Assembly (NCBI GenBank): GCA_034387635.1
Contig: JAOANU010000003.1
Span: forward strand, 434,001-498,000
Reading direction: 5' to 3'
DNA: 64,000 nucleotides
Origin: Rhodosporidiobolus odoratus
Lineage: Eukaryota > Basidiomycota > Microbotryomycetes > Sporidiobolales > Sporidiobolaceae
A model generated the notes under the pieces. The model had not been told where the DNA came from. It did not search any database and saw only the letters and a program-made list of their open reading frames with translations. Numbering within the stretch: position 1 is the stretch's first letter; every line of letters begins with the position of its first letter. This document shows positions 1-10,585 of the stretch, piece by piece. The translations under genes and the position numbers were made by a program.

Positions 1-1
1 A

Positions 2-109
2 GAGGGCGAGAGTTTGAGGGGAGATGTAGAGGAAGAGGTCGTGTTGAGGGACCTCGCAGGAGAGCTGAAGAGGAGGACGCGCCGGAAGCTGGTCGGTGGG
101 GTCTATTGA
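2..109 (+). CDS. 3' end of an unidentified gene (partial)
   Basis: The first 35 codons of the window are open in one plus-strand frame and end at a TGA (107-109). The residues are charged and helix-like, with a Glu-rich stretch followed by a run of Arg and Lys, and the peptide ends in GGVY. This looks more like the tail of a real protein than chance, but it is short and the rest lies outside the window. I recognise no domain. It could equally be open by accident. Confidence 0.3.
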   Translation, partial: EGESLRGDVEEEVVLRDLAGELKRRTRRKLVGGVY

Positions 110-554
110 AAGCTCTTCGGAGCATCCTAGCCGAGTTTTCAGCCTGTACCGCCTGTCAAAAGGTGGAGAGAAGGCAAGCGGGGGAGGGTTCAACGTTCAC
201 TTTCTTCCAGCAGACAGTACACGCTATAACTTGCTCGGACAGGCGCGAGACTACGCTCATAGGTCCATCGTAAATTTTCCCTTCCCCTACGACGCCACTC
301 GCCGCTCGTACCAAGCGATGCTGGACCCACCGATGTCGAGTGGGGCACCCCGTTCATCTCAGCCGCATGCGCGCTGAACAGGGTATACAAGGGTGCAGAG
401 TATCCGAGTAGCTCAACGAGTGCCATATGAGTAGTATAGAGCCTCGGCGGAAGACGGCACAAGCAGGCGCGCGTCTTTTCCTCCTCCCGTTCGCATGGCT
501 TACTCGTGTCCTCTCCTGTCACAGCATCCCACCTGCTCCGCTTAATCAGCCACA
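110..554. other. Intergenic, presumed PPT1 promoter
   Basis: I see no gene here. Open frames on both strands are short and change frame without usable splice signals. Pyrimidine-rich DNA just before 555 fits a basidiomycete promoter and leader. Confidence 0.4.
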
Positions 555-2205
555 ATGCTCGCAGCTGTTCGGCTCCTCGGCGCTTTCGCGCTGGTTGGAC
601 TTGGTGGTGGCCTCTCGCTTCACGCCTTGCCGTCAGGGTCGGTTTCTTCCGTGTCACCCGCTAGCGACCGAGTCAAGCAAATTCCAGTACCCATCGTCGT
701 GAGCCTCCCCATCCTCCTCTTGCTGCTCTCGAGCTGTGTCTCGGACACAAATCCGCTTACATCCGCTGCTTTTCCTCCTCGTCCCACCCTCGTCCTACAG
801 ATCTGGCACGGCCTTGGAGACCGCCACGACGCCCCCGGCCTGCTCTCGCTCAAAGCCGACCTCGAAGCGCGAGAAGGACTCGAAGGGGTGTTTGTGCACC
901 TCGTCAGGCTGGACGAGGATGGCGCAGCGGATCAGTGCGTCCATTAATCCTCTTCCCGTTTTTGTTCATCTCGCACTGGCACATCTGCTCAACCGACTCG
1001 GTCAGTTATTTGGATGCGCGAGCTCGAGGTGCTGACACAAACGTCGGATGGGCCGACAGACGCGCGACTTTCTTCGGCAGCGCCAGTTTGCAAATCTCGC
1101 ACGTTTGCTCTCAACTCCTCGCCCTCCCCGAGATCACTTCACCGGTCCTCAACCCAAGCGGGGTCTTTGACGCTCTCGGGTTTTCGCAAGGTGGACAACT
1201 GCTCAGGGGCGTGGTGGAGAAATGCGGCGGGAAAGGTGGATTGAAGGTTAGGAATCTGATCACCGTGGGGAGTCAACATGTGCGTCTACCTTTCCCGTGT
1301 TCTGTCTTACATAAAAAGGTAACTAGTTCATCCTGATGTGCTATCGCCTCCAGATGGGCATCTCCGCCATGCCCCCCTGCCCGCCCGGGAGCGGACCCTT
1401 CTCGACCTGCCGCCTGATGCACAGTTCCTTAATCCGCTCGGGGATCTACTCCTCTTGGGCGCAGCACCAAGTCGTCCCCGCTCAGTACTGGCGTGAGGAG
1501 TCTCGAATCGAGGACTATTTGCGCGTCAATACCTTCTTGAAGGACATCAATAATGAGAGAGTCGGGGATGAGCAAGTCGGAGTGGGGAAGGCAGAGGCGA
1601 GGCAAATGGAGGAGATACCACCATCTGACTTTGGGATGCTCACGGGTATAGATGAACCGAGGAACGAGACGTACAAACAGAACTTTGCCCAACTCAACAG
1701 ACTGGTTCTGCTTCGTTTCGGGTGCGATTTTGTTCTTCCCCTCTTCTCTCCTTTTCGCCAGCAGATCTGACGCTTTACGGTACGGTGTAATTTACACAGT
1801 GAGGACCTGACGGTAGTCCCCCCACAAACCGCGCACTTTACCCTCCCCCACCCCAACGCAACCAACTGTCCCATCCCTCCTCTCCCCGCCGACCCAGCCT
1901 GCTACTTGACCCCTCTCCCCTGGACCTCCCTCCCTCTCTACACTCACGACTACATTGGTCTTCGTCTCCTTAATGAAGCTGGCAAAGTCGTTAAAGGGGT
2001 GTGTGAGGGGGCTCATATGGAGATTGGGGAGGAGTGCTGGGAGGGGATTGTGAGGTGGTTTGGGAAGAGGGGGTGGACAGGACCCGCTCAGGATGAGGGT
2101 TCGGTGAATGAGAACACGGGGAGGGAGAAAATAGTCCACCGTGAGAAGGCAAGGATAGGTGCGGGCTACGGGAAGGGAGAAGGGGAATTGGTGATTCAGT
2201 TGTAG
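555..2205 (+). CDS. PPT1: Palmitoyl-protein thioesterase 1-like (lysosomal/vacuolar)
   Basis: Hydrolyses the thioester that links palmitate to cysteines of S-acylated proteins, in the lysosome or vacuole. The start at 555 gives a hydrophobic N-terminal signal sequence. The first intron (699-800) joins PVPIV to IWHGLGD, the typical first strand and oxyanion segment of the family. Further exons carry the nucleophile motif GFSQGG (about 1178-1195), VGSQH, a segment with VVPAQYWRE, and FLKDINNERV. The catalytic His lies in the last exon in EGAHMEIGEE (about 2010-2040). An Asp/Glu-rich stretch between ERV and the next conserved block is longer than in animal PPT1. The gene has at least five exons and converges on TMA20. 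The family call is firm; some inner exon borders are not. Confidence 0.85.
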
Positions 2206-2596
2206 TGTGTTGTCTTCACCTGTACTGTATACCTCTGTTCAAGATGTGGCACCACGTCATGTTTTCCAGTCGACAGGCGCTCTGTCAGCGCAGTATCGGA
2301 TTGCGAGCAGATTCCGACCTGAGAAGGTCTTTCAGGTCTTGACCTTCCTCACTTGCAACGGTATCTCGGCCGTACCAGTCGCCCTCGATCGATACTCCAC
2401 AGGTGATCCGCGAACACACGGGTCCTGTGAGACTGGAAAAGCAAACAAGCTCCGCGGTATTCAGGTCTTCTCGAGACCCCGTTACAGCACCTCGTCTGCA
2501 ACCCATCGTTGGTAACCCAACAAGAGACCAACAAGAGACCACCTCATCCCAATGTTCTGCATCGGTGGTTACATACCGCAACCTTCGGCGCTAAAC
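2206..2596. other. Convergent intergenic region PPT1/TMA20
   Basis: This 3' region is shared by two convergent genes. Short open frames occur on both strands but none continues through splice sites. Nothing else is visible. Confidence 0.5.
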
Positions 2597-3894
2597 CTAC
2601 AACTTTCCCACCTTCCACAGATCATCTCCCAAATAAGTGATATTCTCAACTCCAATATTCTTGTTCAAATCCCTAATCTCATCCGTCGACATGGCGAGCA
2701 ACCCGATTGCGAGGGCGTGTTCTTTCCCGTAGGCGTGAACGGCGACTGGTGAACCTTTTGGGATGTTGGAAGAGGGAGGAGGGAGGTAGCCTGTTGGGGA
2801 GGTCATGCCGGGGCTGTGCGGGGCAGAGTGGAGTTAATGGACGCAGTAGAGAGGAGTAGTCGTGGACCAGGAGGGTGGTATAGTGTAAGGAGACAGCCCA
2901 GCGGATCAATGTACGGCCCAATCAGCAAGAAGGATCCCGGTCTCGGATGTGGCGTAATTTGAACGCACCACATGATGTTTGCGCCACTAAGCACGAACTT
3001 GATCGCACCTCGGTCGACGCCTACTCGAGGGAGCATCTGCGGGTCTGTGGAAAGATCAGATCTGAGAGTCAGCAATCAAGTAGGCGAGGTTGCAGCCTTT
3101 GTGCCAGCTGAGCAGGGAGCCTGGCACTTAGGGAAGCACGCGAGAGCGTCGAGTATGCAAGAGTATGCGAGAGAAGGCACGCACAGCGGTGAAGAACCTT
3201 GAGGGTGGGGTAGAAGGGGCCGTCGAAATGTTGGAAGAAAAGGGGTTCGCCGTGCACAGTGTAGAGAGAGATATGTTCTCGACTATACCACCACCAGGCA
3301 GTCAGCACGGAAGGTTCGGGAGGACAGGAGCGAAAAAGAAAACGCAACCACTTGACCAATGTCAGCGTTTCCTTCTTGGGCCACAGCACATCCAGGACGG
3401 TCAACTCTTCATCCACCGCTGTCGGTGTCGCCTCTTCCGTCGGAGCAGCCTGTTCCTCATCGTCCTCCCCTCGTCCCTTCTTGCCCTTTCCTCCCTTTCC
3501 TCCCTTCTTTCCCCCCTTGTCCTTCTTGCCCGCCCCGGGACCCTTCTTGGGTAGGTCGTCTTCTTCTTCGGCGACAGGACCGGATGCGGCCGAGATGGGT
3601 GGTTGAGCGGGCTGAGAGAGTAACGGGATTTGTTCGAGCAGTTTGGCTCGGATTTGACGTTGAGCGGAAGACTTCATGGGGGCATTACCGGCAATGTCTT
3701 CTTTCGGGGTGAACCTGAGCCATGGTTGAGTAGGTATGGCAGTAGCACAGACCAGTCGTGCGGGTAGGAGTTGAATGCGATGATGAGGTAGTTTGCGAAA
3801 GTGGGAAACAGGGAGCAACAGATGGGACAAGGGGAGAATAGGTCAGCGTGGTAAGTATAGGGCTACCGATGGTGTGTACATACTTTTTGAACAT
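2597..3894 (-). CDS. TMA20: MCT-1/Tma20-type translation recycling factor (DUF1947 + PUA)
   Basis: Ribosome-associated partner of Tma22/DENR, involved in 40S recycling and re-initiation. The start at 3894 reads MFKK, then an intron interrupts the next codon and the protein resumes FTPKEDIAGNAPMKSS and RQIRAKLLEQIPLL. After a long insertion come LDVLWPKKETLTLVK, EHISLYTVHGEPLFFQ, DGPFYPTLKVLH, then the PUA part with RGAIKFVLSGANIM, HAYGKEHALAIGLLAMS and IGVENITYLGDDLWKV. These match the human MCTS1 blocks in order. The odd part is an insertion of about 65 residues (about 3400-3610) rich in Lys, Gly, Asp and Glu between the N-terminal domain and the PUA-proximal strand. Homologues are usually about 180 residues with a short link here. 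Several introns. Confidence 0.88.
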
Positions 3895-4681
3895 GTTGTC
3901 AGTGTTGGACGAGGTGTGGGAAGAGGAAATTGATCAAGGACGCGGAGGTGATGCAGGCGAGATGGAGGAGACAGGCGCCGGTTGCTGTGTGCAGAAGACG
4001 CGAGAACCGAGTGTACAAGCTTCGAGCGAGTCCCTTCTCGAGAGTGTCGGTGGAGGTGAGAAGTCGAAACCTTTTGAAACCTTTTTCAGACAAAGTTCGT
4101 GCGAGTTGCGAAGCCTTTTGGCAGCCGCTTCACTCCTCGCTGAGCAGCTCTGACGCACGCACACAGCTGGCAGATCAAAGAGAAAGTCAAGAGAACCGGC
4201 AATTGCGATGAGGGTAGAGGAGAGTTAGGAACAACATGACTACAACTTGCTAAACATGCGGCGTAATGCACTAGGGAGTACACGAGTGCACAGGGTGAAG
4301 ATTGCGCAAGTGCTAAAATCGGGGAGGAGGGAGGAGGAAGAAAGTCGAAAGATGAGGAGTCGAAGAGCAAGAAGGAAAAAGTTTGAACGGGGGTATCGGA
4401 ATAGTCGTGAGGGTAGTAAGGTATCTCCGGCCGGTCAAGCTGAGCTCAACAGCAACATCAATTTCCTGCATCACGCACGCTCAAAAGCTCAAGCATCGCT
4501 CATCCTCGAGTCCGCCTCCCCTCCCTCAGACCCCATCTCACCCAACCCTCCAACGTGAAACGCGACTTCCTCAGCCGGCCTTTCCATCTGATCGCGAATC
4601 GCACTGCGCACGCACATTCCACCAAGCCGAGTCAGTTCAGTAACGATGTCAAATGCAGGCGGAAGTTGACGGCGAGACTAT
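3895..4681. other. Intergenic, TMA20 promoter and CDC27 3' region
   Basis: About 790 bp between two minus-strand genes. Open frames up to about 100 codons exist on both strands but look like composition artefacts (Ser/Pro/Arg-rich, no family resemblance). Part of it may be the untranslated leader of TMA20. I see no RNA gene. Confidence 0.4.
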
Positions 4682-7600
4682 CTAAGCCAGGAGGAGAAGA
4701 AGAGAAACAGAGACTTGCCTAGCCAACCTCGGTTCCAAATCCTGAGCCGCCATGAAAGCCCTCGCCATCTCTGCCTTCCTAGTCGGTCCAAGTTGCTTGT
4801 ACAACCTTCCGAGGAGGTAGTGAACATTGGGTTCGGTAGGGGCCACATGACGAAGGTGAAGGAGGTCTTGTTCGGCGAGCTGTCGGAAAGTCAGACATCA
4901 GTGCCAGTGCCGGTGATGGCCGCTAGCCGAAACGCAAGATGGAGCCAAAGGACAAAGGTGAAGAAGTGAGGGGGAGGAGGGGCACTCACATCCCACCTCT
5001 TGAATGCCATGGCCATCCTAACCCTCTTGAACCTTGCCAACGCACTGTCCGGAGCAAGACTGCACGCCCGTTCGTACATTTCGAGCGCTTCTCGGGGTCG
5101 AGAGAGTTTCTCGAGTACCTAACGAGCAACAAAAGACGTAGGGGGGCATGAGCTGATCTGAGCAAGCTCAGGACGACGGGAAGCGAAAGAGCGAGAAGGA
5201 GACGTACAGTTCCGACGCAGCAGACCAAGGTGACGTTGTTGTGGTTGATCTCCAACGCTCGTCGGAAGTGATACTCGGCCAAGGTGTACTTCCCAGTCTT
5301 GAGGTAAACGTTTCCGAGTCCGAACCTGCGTGTTTGTACGCGTCGCAAGGCAGATAGAGAGAGTATGTGTGTGCGGAGTTATGGTGAGGTAAGGGGAGAA
5401 TGAGTCAGATGCTGATACTCGAGCAAATTGCCAAAGGCAAAGCTGAAAAGGCAGGAGAACAAAACGCGACTAACCATGCGTTATATCCCCTCCCCCCAAT
5501 ATCCCTCCTCACCGCCTCCCTAAAGAACCCCAACGACTTCTCCCACTCCTCCATCAATACACATTCATGCCCCGCCAAAACATACGCATAAACGCCGGTT
5601 TCATCGATTTGAGCCGCTCTCTTGAAGCATCTCAGGGCCGAGGGATGGTCTTCGAGATGGGAGAAGACGTTACCAGACGCGATCCAGGCTTCGGGACTGG
5701 TACTTGAGGTATTTGAGGAGGAGGAGGAGAGGGGGGAGGAAAGAGAGTGAAGGTCTTGTGCTAGGAAAGAGAGGGAGGTTGGGGAACGGAGGTGCCACAG
5801 GGTTGTGGAGAAGAGGTCCATAGACTCGAAGGAACAAGGTGCGAGTTGACGTAATCGAGTGAAGGCTTTCGCGGCCTGTTTTTTGAGTTTGTTTTTTTCG
5901 ATCCGCAAATCAGTCGACCGTTCGAGAGAGAAAACTGGTACAAGAAGAGGAACACGGAGAGTGTCGAGACGCGACGCACCTCCTCATACTCCCCCGCCTC
6001 AACCCTCGCCCTCGCCACCCCCCTCAAAGCTCTCGGACTCGCCGCCTGTTCCTTGCCCATCTTGGCCACCAACCCCTCGACCACCTCTTTCCCCTCAAAC
6101 CCACTCAACGCAACCTCAATCTTGGCAAACCCTCTCAGGGTGACGAGGACGTACTCTTCCGCTTCTTGTTTCGCCAGTACGAGCGCGGAATCGGGAGCGG
6201 GCGCTGGGGCGGCTGTGGCCGTGGTAGTGGGTGGGGAAGACGGACCGGGAGACGAAGAAGTGCTGAGAGGGTGCATGGAGGATGACGGCAGAGGAGGAGA
6301 CGTAGCCCCCACTTCAGATGTAACCGACGCAGTAGTGCTCGTCGAATCGCTCAACACACTCGGACCTGCACTCGCTTTAGATCGCTTCTTGTCCCGAGCG
6401 GTCGAGGCATTCTTGCTCCCTCCTCCTCCTCCATTTGCAGAGGTAGACGAGCGAGAAGGTGCCATTGCGGCTGACGACGCGGCGTTGGCGGACAAGCGTG
6501 AAGAACGACGAGTAGGAGGCGGAGGAGCTTGGCCATTCTGACCCTGCGCCGCAATCGTAGAGGAAGACGAACGAGAATTCTTCCCATCCGGTACACCTCG
6601 AAGAGTTCGTCTTCCAACCGGGGCGCGAGACGTAACTGCCGAGGAAGAATGGTCGTCGTCGGCCGCCATTGAGGCCGGGGCGATATTGCCGGCGCGTGTT
6701 CGTTTGACTCCGGGTGCGGTTGCCGTAGGGAGGGCTGAAGGAGCGGGCGGAGTGAAGAGGGACCCGGCGGAAGACGCAGAAACACCGTTCGAGGGCAGGC
6801 GCGAGAGGTTGGTCATTCCTGCTCCGGCGGTACTGAAAGTAAGGGTTTGCGGAGCTGGGTAGAATGAGGTGTCGAAGGAAGAACTGCGCGCGGGATCAGA
6901 TTCGCCTCGATCAGTACTTGCGCGTTACCTCGTACGGGAACAGGCAAGTGGGACAAGTGACGAAGAGAATGCAAGACGCACTCGTCACCTGCACTCAAAT
7001 CCCCAGTTCCCATCATACTGACATCCCCATTCCCATTTATCCCAAGTCCTCCATACTGAAGCCTTGCACTCCCCGTCCTCCTCAATCCAGGATGTTGTAC
7101 TCCCATCCCCCCCAGCCCGACCCCAAACAAACCCACCACCTCCTTCCCCTTGCCCTTCGCCCCCCCAGCCCCCATCGTTCCAAACAACCCTCCACCACCG
7201 CCCCCTCCTCCTCCTCCCGGACCTCCGGCCCCACCCCCAAGCGCCGATGCGTCGCCAGGAGTGAACAGACCCCCACTGCTTGAGAAGGGTGGATTAGCCC
7301 ACGCAGTGTTGACGGACGCAGTTTGACTCGGGCCTAGAGGTGGAGGACCGTTCGTCGACGAAGAGAGGGAAGAGTAACCGTTGCTCGAGTTGCTCAGTCC
7401 GAGCGGTCGAGTCTGCGGTGGGTGACTGCCGTGCCCATTGCCGTTGAGGCCGGAGTGTGTTGTCCCCGTCTGTGAAGACGACGACGTCGCGGTACAGCTA
7501 GTATGAAGTGACGCGGGTAGAACCTTCTTGACCGGCATGGGCAGGAGCGCCTCGACATCTGGAGGAGCACCCAAGTCGCACAGTCCTTGAATGGCTTCCC

Positions 7601-8291
7601 AGCACGTTGGAACGCGTTCGAGGACCTTGCGGAACGAGATGATGGCGCGTTGTGCGTCTCCGGCAGCTTTGGCGAGGCGGGCGAGTTCAAGGTCGAGGGC
7701 GGCGGGGTCGTCGGATCCGGCGCTGAGCGGGAAGGTTGGCAGAGCATCGCTCCATCCGCCTGACCCCTCGAAGGTGCCCGTAGAGAGGGTCGACGCCGGA
7801 TCCGAGGGTACGAGGTAGGTGCCCGGCTGCAAGACCCTAGCCAAGACCTCTCTGCCTTCCTTTGCCCTGCCGAGCTTGGCGCACGTGTCGGCGTACAACC
7901 TGGCACATCGAACTGAGCACTCTATGGCGGTGCGGGTGAGTTTACTCGAGGCGGAGGAGGACGAAGTTGAAGGAATCGGAGGTTGCGGGCCTCGTCGATT
8001 CGGGGCGGTGAGGAACTGAGAGAGGTTGTGAGAGGTGGAGAGGAAGGTTATGGGTTGTCGGAGATGCCAGAGTGCTTGTAGGTAGTTGTGAGACTGGACG
8101 AGAGAGTAAGCGACGAGGTAAGTTGAAGGTTCCGAGGCGGGGTCGAGTGCGGCGAGTCGTTCAGCGTAGAAGATTGCCGAGGGAGGTGAGATGGACAGGG
8201 ATGAGAGGGTCAAGTGTTTGAGTAAGAGTATCTTTTGCTGGTTGATTAGATTGCTGGTTGAGTTGGAGGAAGGTGGTCGGCCTCGGGACAT
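4682..8291 (-). CDS. CDC27: Anaphase-promoting complex subunit 3 (TPR protein)
   Basis: Scaffold subunit of the APC/C ubiquitin ligase; its C-terminal TPR superhelix normally binds the IR tails of Cdc20/Cdh1 and Apc10. The start at 8291 opens an N-terminal TPR block (FYAERLAALDP, LVQSHNYLQALWHLRQ). A strong donor ends exon 1 at 6982. A long low-complexity middle follows, with a run of about ten Gly near 7200 and Ser/Thr/Ala-rich DNA to about 6170. The C-terminal TPRs are clear: AWIASGNVFSHLEDHPSALR (about 5690-5630), LAGHECVLMEEWEKSL, FGLGNVYLKTGKYTLAEYHF (about 5310-5250), YERACSLAPDSALARFKRV, and NVHYLLGRLYKQLG (about 4825-4785). The end is the TAG at 4682-4684 if the last exon reads through; a short extra 3' intron would shift it by about 50 bp. 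At least five introns. Confidence 0.88.
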
Positions 8292-8412
8292 GGTGGTGTC
8301 AGGGATCGAGGAGAGGGGAAGAGAGGAGGGGCGGAGGGCGAGGGGTGGGTAGCGTAGGTCTACTCGAGTAGGATGCAGTAGCAGCGAGGATGAAACGGAA
8401 ACAACTTCAAGT

Positions 8413-8439
8413 CGAGTTGAGCGAGTTGAGCGAGTTGAG
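8413..8439 (+). repeat. Three exact 9-bp tandem repeats
   Basis: The unit CGAGTTGAG occurs three times head to tail, upstream of CDC27 and just before the truncated LINE. It could be a minisatellite or a clustered protein-binding site. Confidence 0.8.
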
Positions 8440-8559
8440 CGACATTTCCCTGTACCTTGTTTCCCTCTCTGAATTTATACTGATCGGTAGAGACACTACA
8501 CGAATGCACCACATGACACGAGTGTGCGCTTGAACGCGTATCTGGGGATATTTGAGCGA

Positions 8560-10345
8560 GTGAGTCATTTCGAAAAAAGAACTTGGCGATTTTCCGAAAG
8601 ATTCCCTCACTCCGATTCTTCTGCCGGATTTTCGAGCTCCTGCTCTTGCCCCATTTCTCTCCAGACACAGGAGACGCCTGGACATCGCTACACCCCCACC
8701 AAGCTGGCTTCCGCACAGGCTGGTCTTGTGCCACATCAATCCTTGCCGTTGATCACTCTGTTCAGGACGGGTATCGTGATCAAGCCTATCTAGATTTTGC
8801 AGGAGCATATGACTCACCGCCCCCTCGGATCATCGACCGTGCATTCAAGAGGAAAGGTATGCCCCTAGCTACCCGATCTCTTGTTTGGTCTTTGTTGACC
8901 CGAGGGACTACAGCTAGCTTCATTGTGAATGGCACAAGGTCAGTTCCGCTACGGCGTAATCTTGGGTTCCCCCAAGGCGACCCCTTATCCCCCGCACTCT
9001 TCAACCTATTCCTGGACTCACTACTTCACCAGCTAGAAACGGTCACTGACTGTAAAGCCTTAGCATATGCCGATGATCTCGCACTTCTCGCGCGTACTGT
9101 TCCAGCTCTCCAGCGCGCCCTTGACACCGCGTCGCTGTGGGCGGCACAGAACGGTATGGCGTTTAATGTGAAGAAATGTGCAGTCCTGCAGGATTCACAG
9201 CGAGAACAGCCTCAGGGAGGCTTCACAATTTCGGATCAACCTATCCCCTCAGTCTCGTCAGTTCGCTACCTGGGCGTCTCACGCACCTCGAGTGGCGTAG
9301 ACTTCCCTGATCTTCTCACGAGGAAGAAGGATTCCTTGGAAAAAGGGCTCAAAGCTTTGCAAGCGGCAGGCAGTGCCTGGTCTCCCATTGTGAAGTTGGC
9401 GATTTATCGCTCTATGGTACGATCCCAACTGGACTATGGTGGCCCACTTCTGGCCCTAGCGATTCCAATCTCCCAGCCTCTGCACAGCCGGGCCGCCTGG
9501 AAGCAGATTGAAGCGCACCACGCATTGGCATGCTCCTGGATCACAGGTATCGGGAAAGGTCGCGGTGTCGTCTCTCAAGCAGTGCTGGGACTGAGCCCCC
9601 CCGCTCTTCGCCTTCAGCACCTCGCCCTCGGATTAGCTTTGCATCTTGACAGTGCTCCTACAGCCAATCCTGCCCGTATCCCCTTTTCCTGTTATCGAAG
9701 TGGGAACTCCCCGCCTCCGCGCACAAACATGAGAGCCCCGCTACCACCGCTCCTTCAGCTCTTGGCCTGGTCTCCAGCCTACCTTGCTTTCCAGGAAGTA
9801 CAGGACCAACAGGCTCGAGAAGGTTTGCCTCCTTGTTCAAGGGAGGTTTTCCTCCGGCAGAGTACTCTCTCAAGCTTTGGCAATTTGCCCTCCGGGGTTG
9901 CCCACCGCTATATCCTACCTTCTTCCCGCCCCAACGGCTTGGTCGATGGCGTGCTGAGCATTCGGTCAGCTCATGACCGTGAACTCGCATTGCAATGGAG
10001 GGGTGGAACCTTTGGTACCAACCTCCGGTGCTTTGCTTGCGGAAAGAAATTCACTCGCAGATGCCTGCCAGACGCCTGGGCTTATAGCGGTGCGCACGAC
10101 GAGGCGGGCCCGGTGGACAGGAAACGTTGGAGAGTTGCAGAAGACAAGGCCAAATCAGCCCAGGCAGACCACATTGCGTCCGGCAGGCGCGGAGGGAGCT
10201 TCCATACTCTCGATGTGCTACTCGGGTCCGCACGTAAGGATTTGGCAGAGATTGGCTATGTGACGTTGCGGGTCTGGGAGAAGCGAATGCGGGCGATGAA
10301 GGAGGGGGGAGGGGGTGGCAGAGGTGAAGGAGTAAGGTAGGACGA
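8560..10345 (+). mobile_element. 5'-truncated LINE (non-LTR) retrotransposon copy
   Basis: A LINE fragment with the reverse transcriptase and C-terminal part only; the 5' part, where the endonuclease would lie, is missing. 5' truncation is usual for target-primed insertions. No clear poly-A tail or target-site duplication was found by eye. The 3' coding end runs into a G-rich stretch (about 10300-10340) and then a T-rich segment. It sits between the divergently oriented CDC27 and ASN1 genes. The boundaries are approximate. Confidence 0.75.
8583..10340 (+). CDS. LINE-type reverse transcriptase, N-terminally truncated
   Basis: An uninterrupted frame of 585 codons. Homology starts almost at once with a segment resembling the RIFE..L block of LINE RTs, then LHPHQAGFRTGWSC (about 8690-8731), the LDFAGAYDS block with the first catalytic Asp, GFPQGDPLSPALFN (about 8967-9008), and the catalytic AYADDLALLA (about 9064-9093). 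Next come the thumb (VRYLGVS) and a C-terminal tail with CFACGKKFTRRC, a possible metal-binding knuckle (about 10030-10065). There are no stops or frameshifts although the 5' half of the element is gone, so the insertion is young or the frame is maintained. The ATG at 8583 is only the first Met in the remnant; no real start is claimed. Confidence 0.85.
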   Translation: MAIFRKIPSLRFFCRIFELLLLPHFSPDTGDAWTSLHPHQAGFRTGWSCATSILAVDHSVQDGYRDQAYLDFAGAYDSPPPRIIDRAFKRKGMPLATRSLVWSLLTRGTTASFIVNGTRSVPLRRNLGFPQGDPLSPALFNLFLDSLLHQLETVTDCKALAYADDLALLARTVPALQRALDTASLWAAQNGMAFNVKKCAVLQDSQREQPQGGFTISDQPIPSVSSVRYLGVSRTSSGVDFPDLLTRKKDSLEKGLKALQAAGSAWSPIVKLAIYRSMVRSQLDYGGPLLALAIPISQPLHSRAAWKQIEAHHALACSWITGIGKGRGVVSQAVLGLSPPALRLQHLALGLALHLDSAPTANPARIPFSCYRSGNSPPPRTNMRAPLPPLLQLLAWSPAYLAFQEVQDQQAREGLPPCSREVFLRQSTLSSFGNLPSGVAHRYILPSSRPNGLVDGVLSIRSAHDRELALQWRGGTFGTNLRCFACGKKFTRRCLPDAWAYSGAHDEAGPVDRKRWRVAEDKAKSAQADHIASGRRGGSFHTLDVLLGSARKDLAEIGYVTLRVWEKRMRAMKEGGGGGRGEGVR

Positions 10346-10585
10346 TAGGGGCTTTTTGTTCTATATCGCGTGTCCTGGTCTCTCTGCTTGCTTCCTCTGT
10401 TGTGCGCGTGTCCTGTCTGTAGAAGCCGCCCTCCGTCTGCTCGCAATTGTAACCTTGATCCCCCCCTTCTCCCCTCAACTCGCCTTTGATAGCCTGCTGC
10501 TGCTTCCCTGGCTCAATCTAGAGCACTCTCAACTCCGCCCACACTCTTTGTACCCCCGCCCCATCCCTCCTCCCTCTCTCACAAA

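Noticed and set aside
5859..6541. Plus-strand frames of 94-162 codons across the CDC27 middle
   Set aside because: Shadow of the low-complexity coding DNA of CDC27 on the other strand.
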